Origin: Lineus longissimus
Lineage: Eukaryota > Nemertea > Pilidiophora > Heteronemertea > Lineidae
Assembly (NCBI RefSeq): GCF_910592395.1
Contig: NC_088312.1
Span: 16,189,292 to 16,253,291 of the forward strand
Length of the DNA: 64,000 nt
Direction: 5' to 3'
Shown: in pieces, positions 1 to 11,816 of the stretch
How the letters are laid out: every line of letters begins with the position of its first letter
Position numbering within the stretch: position 1 is the stretch's first letter
Made by a program: the position numbers and the translations under genes
Notes under the pieces: generated by a model
Databases searched by the model: none
Told to the model about the DNA's origin: nothing
What the model saw: the letters and a program-made list of their open reading frames with translations, nothing else

Positions 1-27
1 GTGTTGGGTCCCGAAATTAGATTCAAG

Positions 28-1093
28 AATGAAATGGCCAGGGCCATTGTGCTCACCTCATGTGGAGGAAAGATGGATAAAGAGCATGGTATTGTGTCAT
101 GTAGTGTTAGGTTTGATGTAGGTCCAAGCAATTACAATTTCCCAAAAATGGCCAATTTACAGTACATTCGACCTCTGTGACCTTGAAAAGTAGGTCAAAT
201 CAAAGAAGACCCAGGTGACACATTGAATGGTTGTTAGAATTAGATGTACCTATGATATAAAATTGGTGCCAATCGGGCAAGTCATTACTAGGAATAATGG
301 CATTTTGAAGAATTTAGGATTTGGCCCCCTCCCTGGAGGCCAAACGGCAAATCAGATCGCACCAAACTTCGGTACCTAAGATCACCTGACCAAGGGGTAC
401 ATGTGTCCTTAATTTGTGATCAATAGTAATTGCAGTTAAGAAACGTGCAATAGTTACGGCCTGACGGCGAATTTACGCCATTTGACCTCTGTGACCTTGA
501 CAAGAAGGTCAAATTAAAAACCTGTGTGACGTATACTGTATGGTGGTTAGATGTACCCATGATATCAAATTGGTGGCAATCGGGCAAGAATCATATTGGA
601 CCAAACTTCGGTCCCTGAGATCACCTGACTAAGGGGTAAATGTGTACCAAATTTGGTATCAATAGTCATTGCAGTTTAGAAACGTGCCATCGTTACATCC
701 TAACGGCCAATTTACACCATTTGACCTCTGTGACCCTGAAAAGGAGGTCAAATCAAAAACCCGGAGGATATATGATGCACCTTTGCTAGAAGTACCTACC
801 ATATTTTTTTCAAAATTTCCCGACTTCTATTAAGGGAGATATTGCATATTTTCACTTTTAACGTTTGGCCCCCTGGTGGCCAAACCATGAAACGAATCGG
901 ACCGAAACTTGGTCTCCAAGGTGTCATTACATAAGGGTACATGTGTACCAAGTTTCAACTCAATAGCTCAACAGTTACGAAACGTGCCCTGCTAACGGAC
1001 GACAGACGACGACGGACGACGACGACGACGACGACGGACGACGGACGCCATGGTATGGGATAAGCTCACCTCTGCTAAGAGGTGAGCTAAAAA
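28..1093 (+). repeat. Family A stem-loop element, copy 1 (internal deletion)
   Basis: The left end is AATGGCCAGGGCCATT, a 7-bp inverted repeat, followed by GCTCACCTC. The right end has a GAC-rich microsatellite (about 1000-1048) and a hairpin AGCTCACCTCT / AGAGGTGAGCT followed by AAAAA. Near-identical copies lie at 36688-37814 and 45217-46366. This copy lacks about 62 bp after position 592 that the other two keep. No coding potential is seen. The layout resembles non-autonomous Helentron-type elements; that assignment is inference. Confidence 0.85.
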
Positions 1094-1850
1094 CCAAACT
1101 TTGAAGAAATCGGCCCAATAGTTTTTGCACAGCGACCCAAAAGGGCAGTGTCAGTGTATAATGGATTCATGTGTATACTATTACTAACACCGTTGTTGTG
1201 TTGACACACTGACCGACTCTGACTGTGTACATTTCTACAGCGACGAAAAACGATCACAAAAATGGTTCTTTTTAAGCACTCGTGACATGTTTACAAAAAT
1301 TAAAGCAAGTGTTTTTAGTAGAGGTTTACCTAATGAGTAGCGTCTGGGTGATTATAAACCATTAACTTGTGTTTAAAAGCCCACATTGTAACGAAAGGTT
1401 CCGGCTTGACGCTAATCTCCAATGACGGCAGCAGCCATTTTGCCATACTCTCGAAACTTTGGGATCGTCAAATGCAATGGAAATCACATAATTTCTGACA
1501 CACACTGCTAAAATTCATCATTTTATTGTTCTTTCACAGTATTATTACGCCACCCCGATTCGCAAGGCAGCTTGTACCAACTGGCTCTGCATTGACTATC
1601 CCCATTCCAAGCCGAAGAACAGTGTGACAAGTTTCTCATTTTACCTTCCAATCACAGTTAAAATTTTCTAAAACAACCGGCAATGAGGACAAACTAATAA
1701 TCTCAAACCAATCACAAGAATGTAATCAACACATACGATCTCATCCGAAGAGCGGATGATTAAGTTTTAGCATTGATTCAAGGTGATTTAATTCCTTCTT
1801 CGTCTCGCTTCAAATTCATAAAATGGCTGTCTTCCATACTTGTAGTATGC
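1094..1850. other. Intron-like sequence, nothing recognised
   Basis: AT-rich sequence without a convincing reading frame or a repeat shared with the rest of the window. It separates family A copy 1 from the next repeat block. Confidence 0.4.
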
Positions 1851-2592
1851 AGATCTAGTGGCGCAGTACAACACTGCGCATCTGGGATACCCCGACGGAT
1901 TGCCTCGAACCGCGAAATTCAAAACTAATGGCAATGTGCCAACTGACATTTTTGCACAATACCGCCACCTAGTGATATGAAACGAAATTAATCTATTTAA
2001 TATCGAAACCTCTATATCAGGCCGACCTCTAAAACTTCATTTCAAACTTCAATCTTCTGGAATAAAGAAAATGGACTTTTTTAACCTTGACCTACTTATA
2101 CCTGAATAGTAGGTCACACTGACCTAAATCTGTGTCAACATGTAGAGATGCCCAATAGGTGTCTACATATCAAATTTAGAGAGTCTATGACCAATAGCAA
2201 AAAAACGTGCCATGATCAAAGAAATTTTAGAGTTCGAGATCTGTGACCTTGAAATGAAGGTCAAATAAAAAATCCGTGTGATATGCGATGTACCTTTATT
2301 AGATACACCCACCATTAAATTTTCATCGCTCTAGCTTTAACCAAAAGCTTCAAAATGACAAAAATAGATTTTCAAAGAGCGCCCCCTATATGGCGGACCA
2401 GCAGTCAAATTGCACTGATTTTCATTCTGAAGGAAGGTCTTGCCTAGGGGTACCCACACACCAAGTATGAACTTTCTGGGTCAAGCGGTTAAGAAACGTG
2501 CCACGATTTTGTCAAAAGTTAACGACGGACGACGACGACGGACGCCAGACGCCGCGGTATCGTATAAGCTCACCTGACAGGTGAGCTAATAA
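1851..2592 (+). repeat. Repeat block ending in a perfect GCTCACCTG stem-loop
   Basis: The first part (about 1855-2080) resembles 26210-26400, sharing the phrase around 'gacatttttgc' and the run after 'ggaataaag'. The second part carries the module 'tgtgaccttgaa..aggtcaaat', 'aagaaacgtgcca', a GAC-rich stretch, and a terminal palindrome AGCTCACCTG-A-CAGGTGAGCT at 2567-2587. It is probably two repeat fragments joined; the 3' part is a relative of family A. Confidence 0.65.
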
Positions 2593-4640
2593 AAAAGGGT
2601 GACATAGACGGGGAAATGTACACCACCGGATACAGTCTGTGCTTGATCAGGCATTTGTCAGATGATATCCTGAACAAGGCATCTATGGAAGCAAATCCAT
2701 AAAGAGATTTAACCTTCGAAGGGCACACTTATTACTCAGTGAAAAATCAGTCCTGTGGGCTGTTTTCCAATTCAAAATAAAAGTGTAACCTCTTTAAATT
2801 AGTCTCACAGACTGATATTATGGGGGGAAGAGAATGGGAGGGACTAGCAGTAGAAATAAGTTGAATGCAGAGTTCTGTTCACTTTTTGTAATTTATAACA
2901 CTATATATCCAAGTACACTCACAATCACAATCTGGGAAAACCAATTATGTGTGTTCCCAGTCTGGAGTCCAAAACCTGAATGCTACACAATAATATTAGA
3001 TTCACCAAGAAAACCTGTTACTAACAACATAAGTTACTTAGAGACAGAAATACAAACAATGGCAAACATTAACATGTTTTGGAGTGGTTAATCCATAATC
3101 ATAAACCTGCTAATTAATACTACTTTAATCCTTTGTTTTATAAGTCCTAAGTAGGCTGTGCTAAATCATACATTTCTCTAAATGTAGTATGGTAGAATGA
3201 GAATGATTGAGACATGTATACAAAATAGATAGTTTGACAAATCATCAGAGAGATTTACACCATAAAACTGAACCATAACACTCAACAGCCAACCGTGCCC
3301 ACATGATGTGAGCCGAGAGCTGGGCTTAAAGATGAGCGAGTGGTGTACATTTTGAAAATTGTCTATTGTCTACGACATGTGACAGAACAGGATCGAGCGG
3401 ACTTAAAGATGAGGTACTATCAAATAAGGTGTCCATCAAATGAATCATGCGGGCCTGTTGAGTTATACTCTAAGCCTATCCTATAGGGCTAGGCTATCAT
3501 TTTTGTCTTTTTTACAGCCTACAGCACAGCCAAGCACAGTGCAGTGTACAGACAGTTCAGGATTGCAAACCAAAAATATGAACATTGCTGCGTAACGAAA
3601 CTGCAGTGGAATTCATACTACGATGTCATAATGTGACTTTCAAAATAATTGTTGTCACAGCCAATGACCAGACAGGGAGAAAACAAACATAAATGGCGAG
3701 ATTTGTTGCAAAATTGGCAACCACAACAACTCAGGGACCGTAGCCAAAATGGCCAACGGCGAATTCTTTGGTCGCTGGCGCAGTCCAAAAACAAGCATCA
3801 ATTTTACCAACTTTGGGTGCAAGCTTGGTCATCAAAGTTACAGAACTGTTAGAAATACATCTAAACAACGTATATATACAGTTAAAAGTGCATAAAAATC
3901 CTGATTCAACCTCCAAGCGCTTCCTTTTTTTTGTCCGCCAGACTCCGGGCGCTACTGGTCGTTATTTAGTGCGATAGCCACCAGAGTGTTTATCAAGATC
4001 TTTCGCCATTTCAATTGTGCGTTTTAGGCAGATTAATCAATTATTACGTGCATGCATTATATATCACCGAAATGATAATTGCGGAGGCTATTTGAAACTA
4101 AGTTCAGATATTATTTTCGATCTTTGAATTGAATTCAGGCGAGTGATTTTTGACACCTGGCCCCCGGTCGACATATCAGGACTTGCAAAATTCACGCGAG
4201 ATCGCTTGCATCATCGGCACGTTTGAAAACCGAATTTCACAAATTCCACAAATATTTATCACATACCATATGTATCACCACAAAGGTAACTCTCTAGACT
4301 ATTTGAAATCAAGTTCAGATACTTATTTTCACAAAAATTCGAAGCTATGCAAGCTATTTTTCACTGGTGGACAGGTAGAGATCGACAGAAACAAATTTCT
4401 CGCTCTAAAATGACATGAGACGAGCACCAACTTTCGCTAATTTGTGCACAAAATTCCCGCAATATTATAAAAAACTATTGATAAATCTGAATTATATAGA
4501 CTCTTTTCAGTACCTAAACAAATTTCAGGTACATGGTCATGTTGATTAAAAGAGTATCAACCGATTGAACATGAGAAATTTCACTCACCTTCATTAAGCA
4601 GCGACTACCGCCATTTTTAAATGGTGGCATCTCTTCTATC
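2593..4640. other. Intron-like sequence, nothing recognised
   Basis: About 2 kb without recognised protein similarity. The longest open frames (about 60-87 codons) look like chance. Two short stretches near 4088 and 4297 share 'tatttgaaa..aagttcagata', suggesting a weak local duplication. Confidence 0.4.
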
Positions 4641-4644
4641 GATC

Positions 4645-5073
4645 GGCCAATCAGCGGCACTGCTTGCAAAAAAGTTGAGCCACCGCCAAATTTGAAATCG
4701 CCAAAATTCAGTCAATGTGCCTGCAGCACCAACTGGCGGCGAAAACTATATTAATTCCATTAAAAGTAAAAATGAAAAAATATGTGGACTGAGGTAAAAA
4801 GGGAAAGAAATCGAAATGCGAAATGACCTCATTCTATTAATACAGGTCGGATCGCGCTGATTTTTCGTTTCTGAGTTCACCTTAGGCCAATTCCTAATAG
4901 CACCGTCAACGAAGTGGCCAGGCCTTCCCGGTCAGAAATTTCCAATTTTGTCCACAGATGGGTCCCTAGATGGATGGATGGATGGACGGATGGATGGATG
5001 GATGGATTGCAGGACAGACACCATTTGAACAGCTATTCTACTAGCTCCGCTGACTTTGTCAGCTGAGCTAAAA
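4645..5073 (+). repeat. Family C stem-loop element, 3' part
   Basis: It matches the 3' third of the full family C copy at 35117-36666, including 'aactggcgg', 'gacctcatt' and 'ggtcggatcgcgctgattttt'. A GATG microsatellite lies at about 4970-5006. The end is the stem-loop GCTGAC-TTT-GTCAGC followed by TGAGCTAAAAA (about 5048-5073). The 5' end with the GAGGCCCAAGGGCCT motif is missing, so this copy is truncated. Confidence 0.75.
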
Positions 5074-5905
5074 ATACACGAAAATCCCAGCGAAAACGAT
5101 GAAAATCGGTGCTGAAGCAATCTAGCAGTAACATGCCATGCCTTGATGAAAGTGCATGCTGATTGGTCAATTAGTCACTTAGCAATATAATCATGTAAAC
5201 AACACCACACCACACGATGGTAAACCGACGCGTCGGGTTCAAAGGGTAAAGATGCATTTTAGGTGCCCCACTCTTACTTCAGTAGCTTTATAAATACGGG
5301 CCCTGGTGTCATTTAGGCTCATCTTCTATGCAACATGCAACTGATTTTGATGTGACGGATGACAAATGGTTGTTGTTGTCCAAAATATGACCAGGACCTA
5401 CCTAAGTATATCATGCAGACCTAAATGTTTGGGAAAATGGTGTCTAAATTGTTTTTGAGGTTCTACTGATCAGATGAACTGTGATGAAACTCAATTAACA
5501 TTCTTCCAAGACATATTTGTACTTAATAGACCATTACCAAAGGGACACATATCAGCAAGCCTGATATTTTAAAGCATTTCCGCAGCAGTATTTTCTGAAT
5601 CCAAACAAAACATACCAATTTGCCTTTGAACAGCCATGAGAACAGTCATTTGTTCACATTCCTAATGAAAATCCCATGTTCTCCTCACACTCTGATTAAT
5701 ATGGAGATGGTCCTGACATTGCTCCCCCAGGGTATATTTTACAGAAAATGGGTTCCTTCCTTGTCATTATCACTAAGCTAATGACAGAGCAAATTCAATC
5801 TAGAAGATGATGAATTCGTTTTATGGCTGCTGATCAAGGTAACATTTTAAACTTATTTCAGCCGTTGTTGTTAAGGAAGATCATGCAGTTGGGTAAAACA
5901 AGACA
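5074..5905. other. Intron-like sequence, nothing recognised
   Basis: No repeat shared with the rest of the window and no convincing coding frame. It lies between a family C 3' end and a family B 5' end. Confidence 0.4.
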
Positions 5906-6783
5906 TCGAAATGGTCCAGGGACATGTGCTCACCTCGGGTTATGTAATGCATGTCATTTGCAGTGGATATGGAGAGAACAGTTTCTGGCTTGTCTACCAG
6001 TTTTGATTCCATTGAATAATATTATTCTTCTCGGCTCAATCAATGGCACAAAGAAAATTACCGGTACCATCTAAGTATAGCATTTTGGTTATAAAGTTGA
6101 CTGAATTTTATTGAAGAGGTTATTGAAGAGTGTACAAGTCACATGGAAATTGGTTGACATCTGTCCAACAGTTTAGGAGTAATAGGACTGCGTTGGAATT
6201 TCGAGATGGCAGCCTGGCAGTCATATTTGTCATGGGATTAGACTGAAAATTAGAGATATTGATAAGAGTACCTGGACACATAATCACATGAAGTTAGGTT
6301 GCAATCCGATCATTAGTTTTGGAGTAATAGGACTTAGTTTAATTTTCTAGATGGCCGTCTGGCGGCCATATTGGTCGATGGATTTGACTGAAAACCAGGG
6401 ATGTTGTAGACAGTACATAGATTCACAATCACATGAAATTTGGTTGCAATCTGACTTTGTTTAATTTTCAAGATGGCCGCCTGGTGACCATATTTGAAGG
6501 CCGAGCGGGGCAAATTTTTAGGGTAGAATAGAGGGTCCCTAGATACATGTCCTCACAAGTTAAGAACCTTTCAGCTCAAATAGAAACGAAGCGTGCCACC
6601 TATCAGTGATTTAGTGAACTTTGACCTCTGTGACCTTGAAAAGTAGGTCAAATCGAAAACCCGAGTTTTAGCCATCTAGCCCTAGCGGTGATGAAACGTG
6701 CTCTGCTAACTGATGACGACGACGACAACGACAGACGACATATGCGATTGTATTGAATAAGTTCCCCAAAGGTGAGCTAAAAA
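5906..6783 (+). repeat. Family B-like stem-loop element with internal tandem block
   Basis: It starts with a diverged 5' end ('ggtccagggacatgtgctcacctcg', about 5914-5938) and ends in an ACGACG-rich stretch and 'aggtgagctaaaaa' (about 6769-6783). Between about 6170 and 6510 there are 2.5 units of about 140 bp built around 'ggagtaataggact' and 'agatggccgcctggcggcca'. The internal blocks 'gacctctgtgaccttgaaaa' and 'gaaacgtgc' are shared with other family members. Confidence 0.65.
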
Positions 6784-7030
6784 TGCAATGGGTCCATTGA
6801 ATATGTGCTCACAACGAGTTATTTAGAAAACCATTTTTACTGTTTTGAGTTTTGGCCTCCTGAAGGCAAAGTCAAGAATCTGATCAGATCGAAATTCAGT
6901 GTCAGTGATTATATGACGTAGGGAGTCATGTGTACCAAATTTCAAGTTTATAGCTTTAGCGGTTAAGGCCAAAAAAGTAAAGGTTATGTTTTTGGTTTCA
7001 TGCAGTACAACCTGGGTCAAAACTTATACA
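6784..7030 (+). repeat. Family B fragment
   Basis: It begins with a degenerate 5' end ('gggtccattgaatatgtgctcac') directly after the preceding element and contains 'agttttggcctcctg', 'cagtgattatatgacgtagggagtcatgtgtacc' style modules and 'tagctttagcggttaag'. It then fades into sequence not shared elsewhere. It is a truncated copy. Confidence 0.6.
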
Positions 7031-8540
7031 AAATAGGCCAAAGTCAGCCTCGTTCTGGATTGACCTAGTTTGTGTACTATCTAGTGCATTCCAGTTTCAA
7101 TGCACTATGATCTCAGAAAGTGCTTTGATAGCTGGGGTCATTATTTGAAATGACTCTGACACAGCCCAAATCTTTTTTTACCTCAATAAACATGCTTAAT
7201 ATTGTTAGATACATACCACACTACAATCCTAATGCAACATGTATTCCATTTAAGCACTTTTGAGAGCATAAAATGCATTTCATTGTGAGTACTGTCCAAC
7301 ACACACCCCACCCCCAACTTCTAATTGGGATAGAAAAAGTTTCTATGTCTAAAACAAGAGACCATTGATGGGAGACCTTTGATTGACATCTTGGCTGTGG
7401 AATTCAACCACTTTTCTCAATGAATATGCACACCCCTTGATGTATGAGGCTTATGAATGGCTGGAGTCCACCCAGCACAGCCCCCTCCCCCTCAACTAAA
7501 CTGTCAATAACATTCTTGGTGGTCAACTTGTGTATGGTATCATGATACAGCCTGGTACAGGGACCTTTCTGTTTGATTAATTACACACATTTGGGTTAAT
7601 TTGTTTATACACTTGTCTGCTATAATCTCTCAAACTCAGCAGGCTGCTTGTTTGCAAGGTGGCATATTCCTTTGATCTTGTAATAGGGATAGATTTTGTT
7701 TCTGATACTTCAAGTGCGGAAGGTCAATTCCATGGTGTTGACCATGTCTTACTGTAGTGAATGAGTACAATTTACACCCTTTCTGGTCATCAACGAAGTG
7801 GCTATCACATTTTTGATGTTGCTTGTCCAGCTCATTATCAGCCGCTCATTAGCATATTGACCACAGTAACCATGATGAAACACGTGGTGGTGAAGATCAA
7901 GTGCTTCCTGCCTTGTCAATTTTGTTACATCTTTCCTGGTTCCAGTTCTTCTGAACAGGTTAAACTTATTTTGTTGTTCCTTTGGTGGATTATATTCTTA
8001 CTTCTTTTGGATTATCAATGTTTCACCTTTGTAGGCCTATATTCATTCAGTGACCCTAATTTTGATTTATATTTTTCGACCAAAAAAGGAATATGGAATG
8101 AAATAATTGTTTGGATATTTGGATATTCTTGATTCAATGGATTAGGGATGTTGAGAGGGTGATTTTATTTATTGTACTGCAATAGTGAATTCAATGCACA
8201 TTTCAGATGGACAAACTCCACTTTCCATGCATGGCACTATTATTGTTTACATTCCTAATATAGGTAAACTAGGACATATTATGCATGAATCTATGTCAGT
8301 GGGCGGCCAAGTTTATGCTAACCAGGTATACTAAACCGAGGCTATAATCTGCCAGCAACTGGGTCACTTTGGATATCAGTTACACTTTGGCTACCCAGAG
8401 CACTCACTGATGGTCAACTGAAAATGGATGCGGTCATGGGTTGCTTTTTTTCTGTGATGATAATCTTATCAACTTTTAGTAAGCTCATTTGACGATATCC
8501 AATCTACTAACACAGAGGTAAAAATAGTATCGTAAAGCGA
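7031..8540. other. Intron-like sequence with one unrecognised open frame
   Basis: Mostly unique AT-rich sequence. An open frame on the plus strand at 7761-8132 (123 codons) has a hydrophobic stretch near residues 65-82 but resembles no family I know, and no splice signals or neighbouring exon support it. I treat it as chance. Confidence 0.4.
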
Positions 8541-9141
8541 GCATAACCCCTCAGCCTATTAAGGTTGAAGGTGAGATAATGGTGAAGTTGGCTTAATGGA
8601 GTGGCTAGTTTGCATATGGAAATTAAAATTGTGGAATCCACAATTTGAGGATGTGAGCGTGGCAGCAATATTGACTTTCGAATCGCGCTGATTTTCAAAA
8701 GGAACCTTTCCCGTACAAAACTGCATTGATTCCATCCTCCAAGCCGTTCTCCTCGAAATTGACGAAAACCGATTTTAAGCACGTTGCCCTGGTGACCATA
8801 TTGAGAATCAGAACGAGCCGGTTTTCAAAAGAAACCTTCCTCTAGTCACCCCCAACGTACATACCAAAAATGAATGTGATCGGACAAACGGTTCTCTTCG
8901 AAATTGACAGAAACTGATTTCAAGCACGCCGCCCTAGTGGCCATATTGATAATCGGAACAAGTCTGTTTTCGAAAGGAACCTTCCTCTAGTCACCCCCAA
9001 TGTACATACCAAAAATTTAATTGATTGTCAAAGCTGTTCTCCTAGAAATCGATGCAAACTAAGTAGCAGACGCGGCCCGCCCGGACGGCCGGCGCACGTG
9101 ACGACAATACCCCTCTAGCCCATTTGGGCTGAGGGGTTAAA
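8541..9141 (+). repeat. Family E stem-loop element
   Basis: The 5' motif AACCCCTCAGCC (8545-8556) is the exact reverse complement of GGCTGAGGGGTT (9127-9138) at the 3' end. That 3' arm also pairs with the adjacent CCCCTCTAGCCCA to make a terminal hairpin (about 9109-9138), followed by AAAA. The interior has two copies, about 150 bp apart, of 'accttcctctagtcaccccc' (about 8837 and 8987). No coding potential is seen. This is the clearest single example of the shared stem-loop architecture. Confidence 0.8.
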
Positions 9142-9429
9142 ACAGCACAGATTCAGAAAGAATGAAAATTACATTAATATCTGCAACATCTGTCTGCAAT
9201 ATCTATTTGTGGCCAAACAATGCCGAACAATGTTTACAAATCAATGCACGTCTACAGGGAAATTCCAACGATGAGTCATGCGTATAATAGGTAGTTCAAA
9301 TAAATGCCACGTGGCGCTCAGGTGCAGGATATCGTCTGCTTGGCTACTCAATGTGAAAATAAAAAGATATTGACGTGCGGGGGTTTGAATTGGTGCAGGC
9401 AAAAACCAAAAACATAACATCAACTTTTT

Positions 9430-9766
9430 TGGCCCTAAGAAACGTGACATAGTTACACTCAAACGGCCAATTTAACGCCATTTGACCTCTATGACCTTGA
9501 AATTACTAATAATAATTAAAATAAGAGAGATATCACACTTTTTATGTTTCCACTTCTGGCCCCCTGGTTGCCAAGTCAAAAATCAGATCTGACCGAAATT
9601 CATTGTCAGAGGTCACCTGATCTGAGGGGTCCTGTGAACAAAGTTTCAAGTTCATAGCACCAGCGGTTAAGAAACGAGCCACACTTTTTGGAAAATGATA
9701 CAGACGACAACAACGGACAACAACGGACACTGCGGTGTGGTATAGTCTCCCCTCTTGTGAGCCAAA
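9430..9766 (+). repeat. Family B stem-loop element, 3' part
   Basis: It carries 'aagaaacgtgacatagttacactcaaacggcc', the 'tttgacctctatgaccttgaa' block, 'gccccctggttgccaagtc', an ACAACGGAC-rich stretch and the terminal 'cctcttgtgagccaaa'. The 5' end is missing. The interval just before it (9142-9429) shows nothing recognisable. Confidence 0.7.
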
Positions 9767-10391
9767 TGAAACGGCCAGGGGCCATTGTGCTCACCGTTTA
9801 GATATTTGGTTTTTTGGAATTCATCCAGGTTAGGAAACATTGATGTATAGTATATAGGTCAAACCAAAGTCGGTATGACATGTGATGTATCGTTGCTTGG
9901 AGTGAGTACCATAAGAATATCATCAACAACAAGTCACTATTAAATGAGACATTGCACTTTTTACCTATTTTAGTTTTGGCCTACTGGTGGCCAAGTTGAG
10001 TACCAGATCAGATCGAAATTCAGTGTCCGACGTTACATGACGTAGGGAGTCATGTGTACCAAATTTCAAGTTCATAGCTTTAGTAGTTAAGAAACGTGCC
10101 ATAGTTACAATAAAACGACCAATTTACGCCATTTGACCTCTGTGACCTTGAAAAGCAGGTCAGATCAAAAACTCATATGATATGAGATGTATCCTTGCTA
10201 GGAGAACCTACCATAAAAATGTTATTGAAAACGAATCACTAATAAGCGAGATATCACACTTTCTAGGTTTTCACTTTTGGCCCCCTGGTGGCCGACACAA
10301 GAATCAGACTGGACTGAAATTCAGGGTCAGAGGTCAGCTGACCTAGGGGGTCCTTTGTACAAAGTCTCAAGTTCATAGCCTTAGGGGTTAA
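9767..10391 (+). repeat. Family B element, left half (split by the 8 kb TTAA element)
   Basis: It starts with 'gaaacggccaggggccattgtgctcacc' at about 9769, the canonical family B 5' end, and runs through the 'gacctctgtgaccttgaaaa' and 'ggccccctggtggcc' modules to 'ccttaggggTTAA'. At 10388-10391 the TTAA forms the left target duplication of the 8 kb element. The family resumes at 18333 with TTAA and 'caaacattccagttac', matching the usual 'ggttaagaaacgtgccatagttac'. Confidence 0.85.
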
Positions 10392-11816
10392 CTATGGGCG
10401 GTTATTTCCGCATAAATAGAGGTTGTCTCAAATAGACATTTTATGTCGTGTTATGACTCGAATAGACGTTTGGTGGCGCTCGTTTTAACGGAGACGTACC
10501 TGAAGTAAACATATTGTGCGTATCTCAAATAGACATACACTCAAATAGACGTTTGGTGGCGCTCGTATCTCAAATAAACATATATTGTCGTGTTTTCAGC
10601 TTTCTGTTAATAACTCAAATAGACGTTTGGTGTTGCTTTTCAAATAGACATACACTCAAATAGACGTTTGGTGGCGCTCGTATCTCAAATAAACATATAT
10701 TGTCGTGTTTTCAGCTTTCTCTTAATAACTCAAATAGACGTTTGGTGTCGCTTTTCAAATAGACATACACTCAAATAGACGTTTGGTGGCGCTCGTATCT
10801 CAAATAAACATATATTGTCGTGTTTTCAGCTTTCTTTTAATAACTCAAATAGACGTTTGGTGTCGCTTTTCCGCAAAAATGGAAGTTCCCCAAATAGACG
10901 TTGTGTGGCCCTGGCATGCGGCAATTCTGGAGCAAGTTTGGAATTGGTTTATCTGCAATGACGATATTATTGTTATTGCTCTAAGCAGTGTTAATACCAT
11001 TTCATTTTAATTGTAATTGGATTGTCAGTGTATTTAGCTAGAAGAGAAACAAGTACATCAAATGTACATGCAATACATGCAATAGTGTCGCCGTTTACCG
11101 CAATGATAATGTCAATATCGCTGTTGCCGTCGTTAAAATTGATTCCAGCGTCACACAACGTGTATTTGGGGAACTTCCATTTTTGCGGAAAAGCGACACC
11201 AAACGTCTATTTGAGTTATTAACTCTTTCAGTGCCAAGGACGTACATGTACGTCCTAAATATTAAGGTATTTTAGTTCCTCCAGACGACACCAGATGTCC
11301 CCAGCTACTCAAATGTGGTTCATATGGTTTCTCTGGCCTGGGGCGTCCAAATTGAATAATTTTTTCGACTGAGAGGGTGGGGTGGGGTTTGCCACCCCTC
11401 ATTTTAGGTGAAAAATGGTGAAAATCGGCCAAAAATACCACTCCCTCAAAAATATTTAGAACATAATCCTAGTATGCCCCTACTTATTACTGCTGTTTTA
11501 TTGAAACAGGAGGTAAAGACAAAGGTTTTGAAGAATTTTGATGAGTGTATCTCAATTATTTTTGTGAGATTTTGGGTAGTGACAATGCCCAAAAATGCCC
11601 AAATCCTGGGCACTGAAAGAGTTAACAAAAAGCTGAAAACACGACAATATATGTTTATTTGAGATACGAGCGCCACCAAACTTCTATTTGAGTGTATGTC
11701 TATTGCCGTCGATAGAATTGATTCCAGCGCCACACAACGTCTATTTGGGGAACTTCCATTTTTGCGGAAAAGCGACACCAAACGTCTATTTGAGTTATTA
11801 ACAAAAAGCTGAAAAT
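10392..11816 (+). repeat. 5' terminal region with subterminal AATAGAC arrays
   Basis: After the terminal 20 bp there are about a dozen copies of the core CAAATAGAC(G/A)T within 500 bp, organised partly as about 119-bp tandem units (starting near 10530, 10649 and 10768) containing 'tttggtggcgctcgtatctc'. The block 10840-10906 recurs inverted at about 11142-11222 and again at 11715-11816, so this end is a complex palindrome. Short repeated motifs near both ends are typical transposase binding sites in other transposons; here that role is inference. The 3' end has a simpler version. Confidence 0.8.
11223..11621. mobile_element. Short TTAA element (piggyBac-type MITE) nested in the 5' terminal region
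   Basis: A 399-bp insert bounded by CTCTTTCAGTGCCAAGG and the inverse of CTCTTTCAGTGCCCAGG (one mismatch in 17), flanked by TTAA at 11219-11222 and 11622-11625. The uninterrupted sequence 'gagttattaacaaaaagctg' occurs at about 11794-11813, which serves as a paralogous empty site. A perfect 18-bp palindrome GGACGTACATGTACGTCC sits at 11238-11255. No coding potential is seen. TTAA plus a C-rich short inverted repeat suggests mobilisation by a piggyBac-type transposase. Confidence 0.85.

Noticed and set aside
7761-8132. 123-codon plus-strand open frame with a hydrophobic segment
   Set aside because: No recognised similarity, no neighbouring exons, AT-rich intron context; length is compatible with chance.
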